A DNA stretch of 64,000 nucleotides from the NCBI RefSeq assembly GCF_003260975.1, contig NZ_CP030041.1:4343501-4407500 (forward strand), read 5' to 3'. Position numbers and translations under genes: made by a program. The DNA is from Echinicola strongylocentroti (lineage in GTDB: Bacteria; Bacteroidota; Bacteroidia; Cytophagales; Cyclobacteriaceae). A model generated the notes under the pieces. The model did no database searches and had not been told where the DNA came from. It saw only the letters and a program-made list of their open reading frames with translations. Below are positions 43,194-51,722 of this stretch, piece by piece; the first letter of the stretch is position 1; every line of letters begins with the position of its first letter.

Positions 43194-44369
43194 CTATTTG
43201 GATTTTTCCAGTGCCCGCTCAATGTCCGCGATGATGTCATCATGGTGTTCCAGTCCGGCAGAAAGCCTAATTAGCCCTGGGAGAATGCCTACGCGTTGGC
43301 GTTCTTCTTCGGTAAGTTTGCTATGAGTGGTAGATGCTGGGTGTGTAATGATGCTTCTGGTATCCCCCAAGTTGGCCGTGACGGTGATCATCTGTAGCTC
43401 ATCTATGAATCGCTGGGCTCTCTCTATGCCCCCTTGCAGCGTGAGCGTGACGATGCCCCCGCCGTGCTTCATTTGCTTTTTGGCAAGGTCATGCTGTGGA
43501 TGGGATTTTAAGAAAGGGTATTTAACCAACTCAAGCTCTTTGTTGTCCTGAAAATAGGAGGCTACCGCCAATGCATTGGCACAGTGCCTTTCCATTCTGA
43601 CCGCCAGCGTTTCCATGCTTCTGGAGAGGATCCAGGCATTGAAGGGAGAGATGGAGGGACCTGTGTGGCGGGAAAAGAACTGTACGTCTTTGATCAATTC
43701 CTGTTTGCCGAGGATCAGTCCTCCCAAGACGCGCCCTTGTCCGTCAATGTACTTGGTAGCGCTGTGTGCCACGATATCCGCACCCCATTTGGCCGGTTGC
43801 TGTAGATAAGGAGTGGCGAAGCAATTGTCCACCACTAAGATCAGGTTATGTGCTTTGGCAAACTTGCCAATCCACTCTAGGTCGATTACCTCTAGCCCAG
43901 GATTGGAAGGGGTCTCGATGAACAGCATTTTGGTGTTGGGCTTCACGAGTTTGTCCCAGTTTTCGATATCCGAAATGTCTCCGTAAGTAGAAGTAATCCC
44001 CCATTTGGGAAATACCCTTGTGAGGAGCTGGTGGGTAGAGCCAAACAATGAACGGGAAGCAAGTATATGGTCGCCTTGCTGTAAGAGAGAGGCGATGCTG
44101 CCAAACATTGCCGCCATTCCAGAGGCAGTGGCGATGCCGTCCTCGGTGCCTTCCAGTGCGCATACTTTTTCGATCAAGTCTGAGCTGTTGGGATTGGCGT
44201 AGCGGGAGTAGATATTGCCGGGGATCTCCTCGGCAAACATCTGACGGGCTTCTTCGGCGCTGTCAAAGGTAAAACTGGATGTCAGGTAAATGGGGGCAGA
44301 ATGTTCCCGTTGATTGGATTTGGAAGAAGCGATCCTGATGGCTTCTGTTTCAAAGTGCTTATTTGACAT
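43194..44369 (-). CDS. metZ: O-succinylhomoserine sulfhydrylase (MetZ-type, PLP)
   Basis: A 391-aa Cys/Met-metabolism PLP enzyme. The cofactor Lys is K206 in AHSATKYIDGQGR, with YSRYANPN at 54-61 and SGMAAMFGSIASLL at 83-96 also conserved. TLGDTRSII-type and RLSAGLEHHDDI segments near the end close the family pattern. DGQGRVLGG after the Lys is typical of MetZ rather than MetB or MetC. It replaces the succinyl (or acetyl) group of homoserine with sulfide to give homocysteine. A SAM riboswitch in its 5' leader supports a role in methionine synthesis. Confidence 0.9.
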   Translation of the reverse strand: MSNKHFETEAIRIASSKSNQREHSAPIYLTSSFTFDSAEEARQMFAEEIPGNIYSRYANPNSSDLIEKVCALEGTEDGIATASGMAAMFGSIASLLQQGDHILASRSLFGSTHQLLTRVFPKWGITSTYGDISDIENWDKLVKPNTKMLFIETPSNPGLEVIDLEWIGKFAKAHNLILVVDNCFATPYLQQPAKWGADIVAHSATKYIDGQGRVLGGLILGKQELIKDVQFFSRHTGPSISPFNAWILSRSMETLAVRMERHCANALAVASYFQDNKELELVKYPFLKSHPQHDLAKKQMKHGGGIVTLTLQGGIERAQRFIDELQMITVTANLGDTRSIITHPASTTHSKLTEEERQRVGILPGLIRLSAGLEHHDDIIADIERALEKSK

Positions 44370-44510
44370 GGTGTTTAGTATCTTTCAGTTGTATAAAATC
44401 AGTAATTAACCGTGAAAAATCAATAATTGCCCACGCATGGCATAGGCCAAGGAAGTCCGGTAGGGGATAAGGAAAAAGCGGTGAAAAGGTAAATTGGCCA
44501 TAATGTCTAA

Positions 44511-44622
44511 TTTATAGGTCCCGAATTTGTTTTGGGCAGGTATTGGCACCTTTTTGCTGTAGCAAATGGTTGCCAGAGGGTCGCAGAGCCTGGTCTCTCG
44601 CCTCTTCTGTATAAATCAGTTT
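44511..44622 (-). promoter_or_regulatory. SAM-I (S-box) riboswitch aptamer upstream of metZ
   Basis: Read on the minus strand, the leader contains the S-box landmarks in order: ACAGAAGAGGCGAGAGACC (P1/P2 region), CTCTGCGACCCTCTGGCAACC (P2a/P3), and AAAAAGGTGCCAATACCTGC (P3-P4 core), with P1 closed by TTTATA (about 44611-44616) and TATAAA (44511-44516). It sits about 140 nt before the metZ start. The following leader can pair GGCCAA with TTGGCC, a possible off-switch helix. It should repress metZ when S-adenosylmethionine is abundant. Confidence 0.85.
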
Positions 44623-44634
44623 CCTGAAGTCATG

Positions 44635-44670
44635 CAAAGTAACGGCAGGGCATTGGAAATTCCAAACAAA
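44635..44670 (-). promoter_or_regulatory. promoter of the metZ riboswitch transcript
   Basis: On the minus strand, a TTTG at 44663-44666 (-33) is followed after 20 bp by TTACTTTG at 44635-44642 (-7; consensus TAnnTTTG). The riboswitch begins about 13 nt downstream, consistent with the start of transcription. Confidence 0.6.
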
Positions 44671-44698
44671 TTTTCTTTTGTGTCAGACTCGTGCTGCC

Positions 44699-45373
44699 TT
44701 ATGGGATGTGTGGATCAAGCATCTCTGCCCATCCATCGTAGCCCAATTCGGTCATATGGAGGCTGTCTGACAAGAAGATTTCTGGCTTGGGTTTTCCCCC
44801 TTCATTGAGGGCGATGTCCCAGACATTGACAAATTCCACTCCACTGGTCTTGTCAGCGTAGACTTCCAATAGGCGGTTTAATGACTCATAGTCTTCTTTG
44901 AGCTGCCAACGTGATGGGCTGGGTTTGGGGCTGATGAGGACTATTTCGGTGTTGGGAAGCTCTGCCTGTAGTTTCCCTACCAGTTTTTGCATGGTGGTCA
45001 GGATGGTGACGGGAGTCTTGCCGCTTGCCAAGTCATTATCGCCCTCGTAAATGAACACTTTATGAGGAGCGTAGCGGATGATCAGCTCATCCGCATAATG
45101 TAGCAATTCAAACGTCTGCGAACCGCCAAAGCCAGTATTGACTACCGTCACGTCAGGGAAATAACGGTTGATATCCTTCCACATTCTTACGCTGGAACTT
45201 CCCGTAAATAGGTAAACATCACCTGATGGTACGGGTGTATCGGTGACGATTTGATCTACTTCTTTTTGGAATTTCTCAGGCTTGTCCTGTGCTGATAGCG
45301 TTTGGGTAAAGGCTATCTGTAGCAGTATAAGTAGCAGGCCTTGGTTTCGGGTAAATGAAGATGGGATGGGCAT
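44699..45373 (-). CDS. secreted SGNH/GDSL-type hydrolase
   Basis: A 224-aa protein with a signal peptide (to about SAQ28). SGNH blocks: FTGSSSVRMW (block I, catalytic Ser in GSSS), VVNTGFGGSQ (block II Gly), FIYEGDNDLA (block III, G-x-N-D), and DSLHMTELGY (block V, Asp-x-x-His). It is probably a periplasmic esterase or carbohydrate deacetylase acting on a glycan. The same organism encodes a GH20 lipoprotein nearby, but not in one operon. Confidence 0.85.
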   Translation of the reverse strand: MPIPSSFTRNQGLLLILLQIAFTQTLSAQDKPEKFQKEVDQIVTDTPVPSGDVYLFTGSSSVRMWKDINRYFPDVTVVNTGFGGSQTFELLHYADELIIRYAPHKVFIYEGDNDLASGKTPVTILTTMQKLVGKLQAELPNTEIVLISPKPSPSRWQLKEDYESLNRLLEVYADKTSGVEFVNVWDIALNEGGKPKPEIFLSDSLHMTELGYDGWAEMLDPHIP

Positions 45374-45734
45374 TTGTTCAAGTGGTTTGTGAAAAGACTC
45401 TGGTCAATTATTCCGTCATGTAAATAACTAAAAATATTGGGAAAGGAGAAATATTGGGGCTGGAGAAAAACGAAAGAAGTGTCCTGCCGAATCTTCATTT
45501 CTGAACATATTTCCGTACACAAAAAGGACTTGTGCGATATTGGGCATGGTGATTTATAAAGGTGGCGATGGGTAGGGGAGACTTTTTCACACCTTAAAAG
45601 GGCTGATTGGTGGCATGGTAGGCTGTTTTCATCACATTCGTTATTGGGTGCGCTTTTCGATCCATAATTTCAGGGAATTGTTGCTCGCTTTTTGAGCTGA
45701 GGAACAGAAAGTAGCCCAATGAAATAGACCGTCA
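45374..45734. other. spacer without recognisable gene
   Basis: 361 bp between the divergent SGNH and DUF4407 genes. No protein-like frame, RNA gene or repeat of the families seen elsewhere was recognised. The promoters for both genes presumably lie here. Confidence 0.4.
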
Positions 45735-46901
45735 ATGGAAAAAATGAAAGTATTCTTTTGGTTTTGTAGTGGAGCCAACATGGCCATTCTTAAAAAATGT
45801 CCTACCGAAACCAACAAATATATAGGCGTAGGAGGTACGGTGTTCTTTACAGGGATTCTGGCGGCATTATCAGCTGGATATGCCCTGTATACGGTGTTTG
45901 AAAATTGGTATTGGGGGCTGGTTTTTGGCTTGGTTTGGGGCGTGATGATTTTCAACTTGGACCGTTTTATCGTGTCAAGCATGAGGAAAAAGAAAAACTC
46001 CTGGGCCGAATGGAAGCTGGCCTTTCCTCGCCTATTGCTTGCGGTGTTTTTGGCTATGGTGATTTCCAAGCCGTTGGAGTTGAAGGTGTTTGAAAAGGAA
46101 ATCAATCAAAAAGTGAGTGAGCAGAAGGTACTGGAAATGGAAGAGGCCAAGGGGAATTTGGACGCTGTCTATCCAGAGGTGGCTCGTCTGGAAGCAGAGA
46201 ACCAGCAGCTTCGTGATGAGATGGCGGCTAAGGCGGCTTTTAGGGATCAGGTGCAAAAGGAATATGATGAGGAACGTTTTGGGGTGAAAACCCCAGGGAC
46301 CACAGGTGTGGTAGGCTTGGGGAGCAATGCAGAAAAGAAAGAAGAGCAGCTAGATGCTGCCCAGCAGGATTTGGATCGAGTGCAGGAAAGGAATTGGGCC
46401 AAGATCGATAAAAACGAACAAGAGATGGCAGTAGTGATGACCAGAAGGGAGCGGGCCTTTGAGCGACAGCAGGCCTCGATTGATGAGTTTGATGGGTTGG
46501 CTGCCAGAATGCATGCCTTGTCGCAGTTGACTGGGGAGAGTCAAGCGGTCTATTGGGCCAATATTTTCATCATGTTGCTTTTTGTGGCGATGGAAACTGC
46601 TCCGGTAGTGGTCAAACTGATGGCTGGAAGAGGTCCTTATGACGAGATGCTGGATAAGTCCGAACGTGCGGTGAAGCTGTATACTGATGAGTGCAACTAT
46701 AAAAGTCAGGCAGAAAGCACCCATCGGATCCGGGTGTTTGATGAGGTGATAGCTGCTGAGACAGTATCGCTCATTGAGAAAAAGCTCCATCGCAATGAGG
46801 TCTTGACCAAGGCAGAAATGAAACTTCTCGAAGAGCGGCTAAAAGATACCCATAGGTTTCAGGCGCAGCATGCGACTGGGAATAAGACGGCGGACCATTA
46901 A
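45735..46901 (+). CDS. DUF4407 membrane protein
   Basis: A 388-aa protein. Four membrane helices: three near the N-terminus (about residues 36-53, 58-77 and 94-113) and one at about 270-290. Between them lies a long charged coiled coil (about 130-255, QKVSEQKVLEMEEAKGN onward), and the C-terminal tail is soluble. The FNLDRFIVSSMRKKKN segment after the second helix is a DUF4407 hallmark. Function unknown; the family is common in Bacteroidota. Confidence 0.85.
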   Translation: MEKMKVFFWFCSGANMAILKKCPTETNKYIGVGGTVFFTGILAALSAGYALYTVFENWYWGLVFGLVWGVMIFNLDRFIVSSMRKKKNSWAEWKLAFPRLLLAVFLAMVISKPLELKVFEKEINQKVSEQKVLEMEEAKGNLDAVYPEVARLEAENQQLRDEMAAKAAFRDQVQKEYDEERFGVKTPGTTGVVGLGSNAEKKEEQLDAAQQDLDRVQERNWAKIDKNEQEMAVVMTRRERAFERQQASIDEFDGLAARMHALSQLTGESQAVYWANIFIMLLFVAMETAPVVVKLMAGRGPYDEMLDKSERAVKLYTDECNYKSQAESTHRIRVFDEVIAAETVSLIEKKLHRNEVLTKAEMKLLEERLKDTHRFQAQHATGNKTADH

Positions 46902-47218
46902 TGGGCAGACGATAGTGGTGCGGGTCGTAGATTGTTTGGGAATTGTTAAAGAAAGGTTAATATGGTATTGGTTATCGGAAGGAGGATAGATTTAATCGTT
47001 TTAATAATGTGTATTAAGGTTTTATTGTATTTGGAAAGGAAAGGTGCTGGGCTTTAAATAAGGCACGGAACGAACGATAGAAGAAATTATTTTTGGTGTT
47101 TTATTGTATTCAAAAATATTTTTGCTAAGTTTAAAGAAGTTTTGGTTCTAAAAACGAGGATTAAGTTCCTTTTTTCCAAAATATATACGGCTGTTAGTCA
47201 GTTAAAATAAACCCATTC

Positions 47219-47250
47219 GAGGAATCTCTGCAAGGATTCCTCTTTTTTTT
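47219..47250 (+). terminator. free-standing terminator-like hairpin, possible sRNA end
   Basis: Stem GAGGAATC/GATTCCTC with an 8-nt loop followed by T8. The nearest gene upstream on the same strand ends 318 bp earlier, so the hairpin may end an unannotated small RNA or a long 3' UTR. A start for such an RNA cannot be fixed. Confidence 0.6.
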
Positions 47251-47547
47251 GTCTTTTTTTGAACCTGTTTTCTTTCAGTTTGCAGAAATATTGATTTTGT
47301 CGGTTGGTTTTTTAACCAATATTTTGTGTTTTTGCAAAATTGATTTTTGGACTGCTGCTTGTTTTGACGGTTTTTCGGTGTAAACGTCAGTTTTTAAGGG
47401 TATTAGGTTTTTTTTGAGGCCTGTTTTTAAATAATAGAACGAAATCCAGTATAAAAGCTTGCCATTGGTATGGTGTTAATTAATTGTTAAGCAGGTGTGG
47501 CGAGTTGGGGGATTTATAAACGATGGAGCAAGATGAGTGTAGCGGAC

Positions 47548-47881
47548 CAGGGGAATGGCTTTTAACCCCATGAAGTTATTTAACCCGGATTATGCATTAG
47601 GAATCGTAGTGAGAGCTGAAATTGCAAGAAAATCAGTTAGTTTGGAGGCATTAGCGTAGCACCGCTACGGTTATGCCGAAAACTAAAGTGAAACGGCTGA
47701 TTTTGAAGCAGTTTCAGGTCGCAACAGATAGGCTATTGCATATTCCGGGTTTAATTCAGGCAAAAAGAGTCAGACCGAGCAGATCTATCTACCCTCCAGG
47801 TAGAGTCGAGGTTCAACGTCTAGCCTTCGACTCCGCTCAGGCTGACACCTCTTTACTAATAGTTTAAAAGCGATTTCTCTG
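47548..47881. mobile_element. family B element, copy 2, carrying nested insertions
   Basis: The outer ends match the 82-bp element at 4012 in reverse: a degenerate left end CAGGGGAATGGCTTTTAACC (47548-), and the right end TTTACTAATAGTTT then AAGCGATTTCTCTG (47868-47881). The internal sequence CCCCATGAAGTTATTTAA is interrupted by a full family C element at 47581-47754 and resumes at ATTCAGGC. About 77 bp of further unexplained sequence precedes the resumed TCAGGCTGACACCTC. Confidence 0.7.
47581..47754 (+). mobile_element. 174-bp fold-back element (family C, full copy 1)
   Basis: The ends TTAACCCGGATTATGCATTA and AATGCATATTCCGGGTTTAA-type form imperfect inverted repeats with TTAA at both borders, suggesting a TTAA-type target duplication. 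The interior also folds: GAAATTGCAAGAAAATCAG pairs with CTGATTTTGAAGCAGTTTC, and AGGCATTAGCGTAG with CTACGGTTATGCC. The whole element is therefore one long hairpin. It differs from 60193-60366 at three positions only. It has no transposase, so it is non-autonomous. Confidence 0.85.
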
Positions 47882-47951
47882 TGTGGCGGACAAGGTGGGG
47901 ACATGGCAAAGGCATTTTGTATATTGAAGTAACCGCCTAAAGGGCTGACAG

Positions 47952-47997
47952 GTCGCGATACCTGTGCGTGGCGTAGAGAGTCCAATGCATGTTCCTG
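47952..47997. repeat. relic of the fold-back repeat (family C)
   Basis: GTCGCGATACCTGTGCGTGG, then GTAGAGAGTCCAATGCATGTTCCTG, resembling the short form at 36938 with several changes. It lies just before the terminator of the following gene. Confidence 0.5.
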
Positions 47998-48006
47998 CCA
48001 AAAACA

Positions 48007-48038
48007 CAAAAGCCATACGCTTAGACGAATGGCTTTTG
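48007..48038 (-). terminator. rho-independent terminator of the second oxidoreductase gene
   Basis: Stem CAAAAGCCAT/ATGGCTTTTG (48007-48016, 48029-48038), extended by a CG pair. On the minus strand the run TTTTGTGTTTT follows. It lies 40 bp after the stop of the gene at 48079-49287. Confidence 0.85.
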
Positions 48039-48078
48039 ACATTATGAGGTTACGTACGGTGTAGTGACCGTGCGCGGT

Positions 48079-49287
48079 TTATCCGTAATTATATGCTGGC
48101 TTCCAGCTTTCGATGGTTTTGTTGAACAGGGAATGGTTGGCCAAGTGAATGCAGGTAGCGGTGGTGGCACCACTGATGACATTGGAGGCTGGGTATTCTT
48201 TGCTTTGGATGGATTTATAGAAATCGTTGAAAGCATACCATGTGCCGTCTTTGGTCTTTTCTTCCAAGATAGGGATTCCTTTGCCATCCTTCCAAGAGAG
48301 CTTGGTGGCACCAGAGACACCATCGACAACTTGCAATTCCTCCATTTTGTCTTTTTCAGGATAGAAATACCCTTCGTTCATCAGTAAGTCTACGGTTCCT
48401 TCTGTTCCTTTAATGGAAAATGAATATCCCTCTCTGGCATTGCTACAGGTGGCTCCAAAATTCCCGATCATTCCTTCTTTTTCATATCTCAGGAGCAGTT
48501 GGACGTTGTCATAGGTTTCTCTACCATCGTGGTAATTATCTATTCCGCCAGTTCCGATAATGGTGTCAGGGTGTGTTTCGAATGCCCAGTTGATAAAATC
48601 AATTTGGTGGGACAATAGTTCTGCAGGCAGTCCACCTGAATATTCCCTGTACATTCTCCAATTGATGATTCTTTCTAGTGATGGATCTGAGACAGGTCTT
48701 TTCCAGTTCCAGTTTCTGTCCCATCGAGAATCTATTTGTGTGATTTTCCCTAAGTACCCCGACTGGATCATGTCTTTTACCTTATAATATAGAGGTGTGT
48801 ACCGGTATTGGTGACCGACTTGCAGGGTGAGTGTAGGGTTGTTTTTTACCAGTTCGACCAGCTCCATAGCCTCGGGGATGTTATAGGTCATCGTTTTTTC
48901 GAGGTATACATGTTTTCCTGCTTCCATGGCTGCTTTGGCCGGGGCAAAGTGCATGTTGAGCGGAGTGGCGATGGCAACAGCTTCTATGGAGCCATTGTCC
49001 AATAGATCTTGATAGTTTTTATAGGATTTGGCTTTTAGCTCTGGGAAAGCTTTGCTGGTTTGGTCAAGTCGGAAGTCCATATTGTCACAGAAAGCGACGA
49101 TCTCAAATTGCTCAGGCATGCTTGACATGACATGCATGAGTCCTTTTCCCCTGTCTCCACAGCCTATGACGCCTATTTTAATAGGACCTTTATCGGTGTT
49201 GGTTCGAAAAGCGTTTGCGAATTGGTAAGGGAGGATGGATCCGCCTAAAACTACACCACCGGTTTTCATAAAGTCCCTTCTGTTCAT
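48079..49287 (-). CDS. exported Gfo/Idh/MocA family oxidoreductase
   Basis: A 402-aa protein. The N-terminus MNRRDFMKTGGVVLGGSIL is a twin-arginine signal. Rossmann motif IGVIGCGDRGKGL at about 37-49, IEAVAIATPLNMHFAPA, VYLEKTMTYNIPEAM (in place of the usual EKP, with Lys retained) and a C-terminal substrate domain with GGLPAELLSHQIDFINWAF. It is a second, distantly related paralogue of the enzyme at 39568. Substrate unknown, probably a sugar derivative. It is monocistronic with its own terminator. Confidence 0.88.
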   Translation of the reverse strand: MNRRDFMKTGGVVLGGSILPYQFANAFRTNTDKGPIKIGVIGCGDRGKGLMHVMSSMPEQFEIVAFCDNMDFRLDQTSKAFPELKAKSYKNYQDLLDNGSIEAVAIATPLNMHFAPAKAAMEAGKHVYLEKTMTYNIPEAMELVELVKNNPTLTLQVGHQYRYTPLYYKVKDMIQSGYLGKITQIDSRWDRNWNWKRPVSDPSLERIINWRMYREYSGGLPAELLSHQIDFINWAFETHPDTIIGTGGIDNYHDGRETYDNVQLLLRYEKEGMIGNFGATCSNAREGYSFSIKGTEGTVDLLMNEGYFYPEKDKMEELQVVDGVSGATKLSWKDGKGIPILEEKTKDGTWYAFNDFYKSIQSKEYPASNVISGATTATCIHLANHSLFNKTIESWKPAYNYG

Positions 49288-49491
49288 GATTGCATTTGTT
49301 AATTATTTGAACGATTATATTTCTTGGCAAAGTCTAAATATATAAGATTAATGGTTGAAAGAAAAATGATTAACTTTTTAGTGGGAGCATTGTCGGGTTG
49401 TTTGGTAGATTTAATGTGTGTTAGGTGAACGGTAATGAAAACTGTAATTCTTCCTATATTTAGCCCTTATACTAATTTAAAACCAACTACC

Positions 49492-50073
49492 ATGTACTTG
49501 TATGGAGCATCCGGTCACGCCAAAGTGGTGATCTCAAATTTGGAAAGCCAAGGAGAAATGATCCATGGTTTGTATGACGATGACCCTTCTGTCAAGGAAT
49601 GTTTGAATTATCCAGTGTTTCGGTGGGGGAGTATTTTGCGCACCAGCATATATGTCATCGTGAGCATTGGGGATAATTCCATTCGGCATCAAATTGTAGA
49701 AAAGTTACGTAAAGAAGTGCTTTTTGGCAAGGCGATCCACCGATGGGCGATGGTCAGCAGCCATGCAGAAATCGCTGCGGGCACTGTGGTGATGGCAGGG
49801 GCTGTCGTCCAACCTGGAGTAAGGGTCGGGGAGCATGTGATTGTCAATACATCTGCGTCTATAGACCATGATTGCTGGATAGGTGATTTTGCTCATATTG
49901 GTCCCCAAGCGGTTCTTTGTGGAGATGTGAAGATAGGAAAGGGTGCTTTGATCGGTGCAGGGAGTACGTTGGTGCCCGGAGTTCGTGTGGGTGCGGGCTG
50001 TGTAATTGGTGCAGGAAGTACCGTGTTACGGAATGTGGCTGACGGCGAGAAAGTATGGGGAACAGTAAAGTGA
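49492..50073 (+). CDS. NeuD/PglD-type sugar O/N-acyltransferase
   Basis: A 193-aa protein; start at MYLYGASGHAKV as in NeuD relatives. A longer in-frame reading from 49435 would include TATATTTA at 49455, which looks like a -7 box. The N-terminal Rossmann-like domain (GASGHAKVVISNLE) is followed by left-handed beta-helix repeats with the catalytic His in SIDHDCWIGDFAHIGP. Such enzymes acetylate sialic acid or amino sugars on surface glycans. No other sugar-synthesis gene is adjacent. The Crp/Fnr gene follows after 7 bp. Confidence 0.83.
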   Translation: MYLYGASGHAKVVISNLESQGEMIHGLYDDDPSVKECLNYPVFRWGSILRTSIYVIVSIGDNSIRHQIVEKLRKEVLFGKAIHRWAMVSSHAEIAAGTVVMAGAVVQPGVRVGEHVIVNTSASIDHDCWIGDFAHIGPQAVLCGDVKIGKGALIGAGSTLVPGVRVGAGCVIGAGSTVLRNVADGEKVWGTVK

Positions 50074-50080
50074 AACGAGT

Positions 50081-50743
50081 ATGAAAGAAAATAGGATCCG
50101 GACATCGGTGCCTACGATTACGGACGAACGCTTGTTAGATGAAATGGATCAGCAGGGAGCACTGGTGGAGATTGCCGCAGGGGAAGCGATCATGGAGCCA
50201 GGGAAATTTATAAAGACCGTGCCGATCGTGTTGGAGGGCGCTATTAAGGTTTTGAGGTTGGACGAAGAGGGAAAGGAGCTTTTCTTGTACTACCTGTATC
50301 CCGGTGAGACATGTGCCTTGTCACTGACCTGTTGCGAGGCAGGGAAGGCCAGTGAAGTGAAAGCAATAGTGGAAGAAGATACCAAGATGCTCATGGTTCC
50401 TGTCCAGTATCACGAGCAGTGGTATGAGCAGTATAAACAATGGAAGGATTTTGTCATGGCAACGTACCAAAAGCGGTTTCAGGAAATGCTGAAAGTGCTG
50501 GATTCTGTGGCCTTTCTTAAAATGGATCAGCGATTGGCGCGGTACTTAGTGGCCAGGATGAAGAAAAACGGTACAACTGACCTTTCCATTACCCATCAGG
50601 AAATAGCCAATGAACTGGGGACTTCCCGGGAGGTGATCTCCAGGCTCCTCAAGCAATTGGAGAAGAAAAAATGGATTGAATTGGGACGAAACAGGATCTT
50701 TGTACGGGGTGATTTTGAGGAACTGGCAGAAGTGGGAAGGTGA
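50081..50743 (+). CDS. Crp/Fnr family transcriptional regulator
   Basis: A 220-aa protein. The N-terminal cyclic-nucleotide-binding-type beta-roll (about 25-130: VLEGAIKVLRLDEEGKELFLYYLYPGETCAL) lacks an obvious cAMP-binding Arg-Ser pair. The C-terminal winged HTH contains THQEIANELGTSREVISRLLKQLE. C90, C91 (LTCCEAG) could sense redox or sulfur species. It lies upstream of a sulfur gene set (TauE, CstB-like, YeeE pair), so control of persulfide or thiosulfate handling is likely but inferred. Confidence 0.88.
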   Translation: MKENRIRTSVPTITDERLLDEMDQQGALVEIAAGEAIMEPGKFIKTVPIVLEGAIKVLRLDEEGKELFLYYLYPGETCALSLTCCEAGKASEVKAIVEEDTKMLMVPVQYHEQWYEQYKQWKDFVMATYQKRFQEMLKVLDSVAFLKMDQRLARYLVARMKKNGTTDLSITHQEIANELGTSREVISRLLKQLEKKKWIELGRNRIFVRGDFEELAEVGR

Positions 50744-50756
50744 TGTTGGTCAGTAA

Positions 50757-51572
50757 CTATGGTTTTTTGGATTTGAGCACCAAAAGGGGGATGCTGGTGT
50801 GGAGGGCCATTGCTGCACAGTGACTTGTCCTGAAGAGGTAGTCAAAGAATCCTTGGTGCCTTGAAAACATGGTCAGGAGTGTTCTTGGATGGTTTTCAGC
50901 GTACTGCTGCAGTCCTTCGCTGACGTGGTCGGCATTTAAGGTGTCAAAGGTGATGGATAGCTCTGGGAACCGGTCTTTTAAATACATCGACAATTCCGAA
51001 AAGGGTATTTCGGGAAGTGGGTCATTGTCCTTTTTGATATGGATGATTTGGTAAGGGAGCTTGTAATGACGGGTGAGTGCAATTAGCTGGCCCAAAAAGA
51101 CGATGTCTTCCCTGTTTAGCTCCATGGCCAGGGAAATATTGTCTACTGCCATAAAGGTTGCATTAGCAGGAACGGTAAGTACGGGAACCCTGCTCAATCG
51201 GATGACCTCAGAAGTGGTAGAACCAAATATATTTGTAGGGAAGTCACTTTTGCCTTGGCTGCCCAGAACGATTAAGTCATAAGCCCCTTTTTCTGACTCT
51301 GCGCAAATCGCCGAAGAGGGTGTTTTTTGCTCAATCAGGTAGTTAGTTTCAATGCCTTCTTTTTTACAAGTCTTTTTCAAGGACTTCAATACCTTTGTGG
51401 CTTGCTGTTCTATTGTGGTAATGTATTCGGCTGTTTGAGCAGCAAAGTCGTAGACAGGGGAGTAAGCAAACAGCAGCGTAATCGAACTGTTATGAGCTTT
51501 GGCCAAATACAGTGCAAAATCCAATGCGTTTTGTGCATTTTTAGAAAGATCGGTACCTACTAATAGTTTCAT
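50757..51572 (-). CDS. universal stress protein, two Usp domains
   Basis: A 271-aa protein with two tandem UspA folds. The first (1 to about 145) has LVGTDLSKNAQNALDFAL and the nucleotide motif VLGSQGKSDFPTNIFGSTTSEVIRLSRVPVL (G-x2-G-x9-G-S/T). The second is shorter, with degenerate nucleotide motifs. Universal stress proteins bind ATP or AMP and protect cells under stress. It is placed on the opposite strand inside the sulfur gene set, and it may be regulated by the neighbouring Crp/Fnr protein. Confidence 0.88.
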   Translation of the reverse strand: MKLLVGTDLSKNAQNALDFALYLAKAHNSSITLLFAYSPVYDFAAQTAEYITTIEQQATKVLKSLKKTCKKEGIETNYLIEQKTPSSAICAESEKGAYDLIVLGSQGKSDFPTNIFGSTTSEVIRLSRVPVLTVPANATFMAVDNISLAMELNREDIVFLGQLIALTRHYKLPYQIIHIKKDNDPLPEIPFSELSMYLKDRFPELSITFDTLNADHVSEGLQQYAENHPRTLLTMFSRHQGFFDYLFRTSHCAAMALHTSIPLLVLKSKKP

Positions 51573-51722
51573 CCTTGGTCATAAATGCCTATAATAATAA
51601 AGATAACAACATTGGAGGATATTCTCAATAAGAACGGGGCTGATATAATGTAACAAAAGTCACTGAATAAGCGGAATGGATAAGGTAGCTTTGTACGAGT
51701 TTGAGCAAAGAGAAACAATCGC

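Larger units (their letters stand above)
46902..48078. other. 1.2-kb gene-free spacer rich in short mobile repeats
   Basis: No gene was recognised. From left to right: AT-rich DNA, a free-standing terminator-like hairpin (47219-47250), a family B element (47548-47881) that carries a full family C element (47581-47754) inside it, a family C relic (47952-47997), and the terminator of the next gene. Reading frames within the repeats are by-products of their sequence. Confidence 0.6.

Noticed and set aside
47673..47867. Reading frame starting MPKTKVKRLILKQF, also seen at 60286-60483
   Set aside because: Both copies lie inside the family C fold-back element; the frame follows from the repeat and has no protein features.
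47785..48042. Minus-strand reading frame containing FKLLVKRCQPE
   Set aside because: It is the translation of the family B element end (the same residues appear in the broken gene D1).
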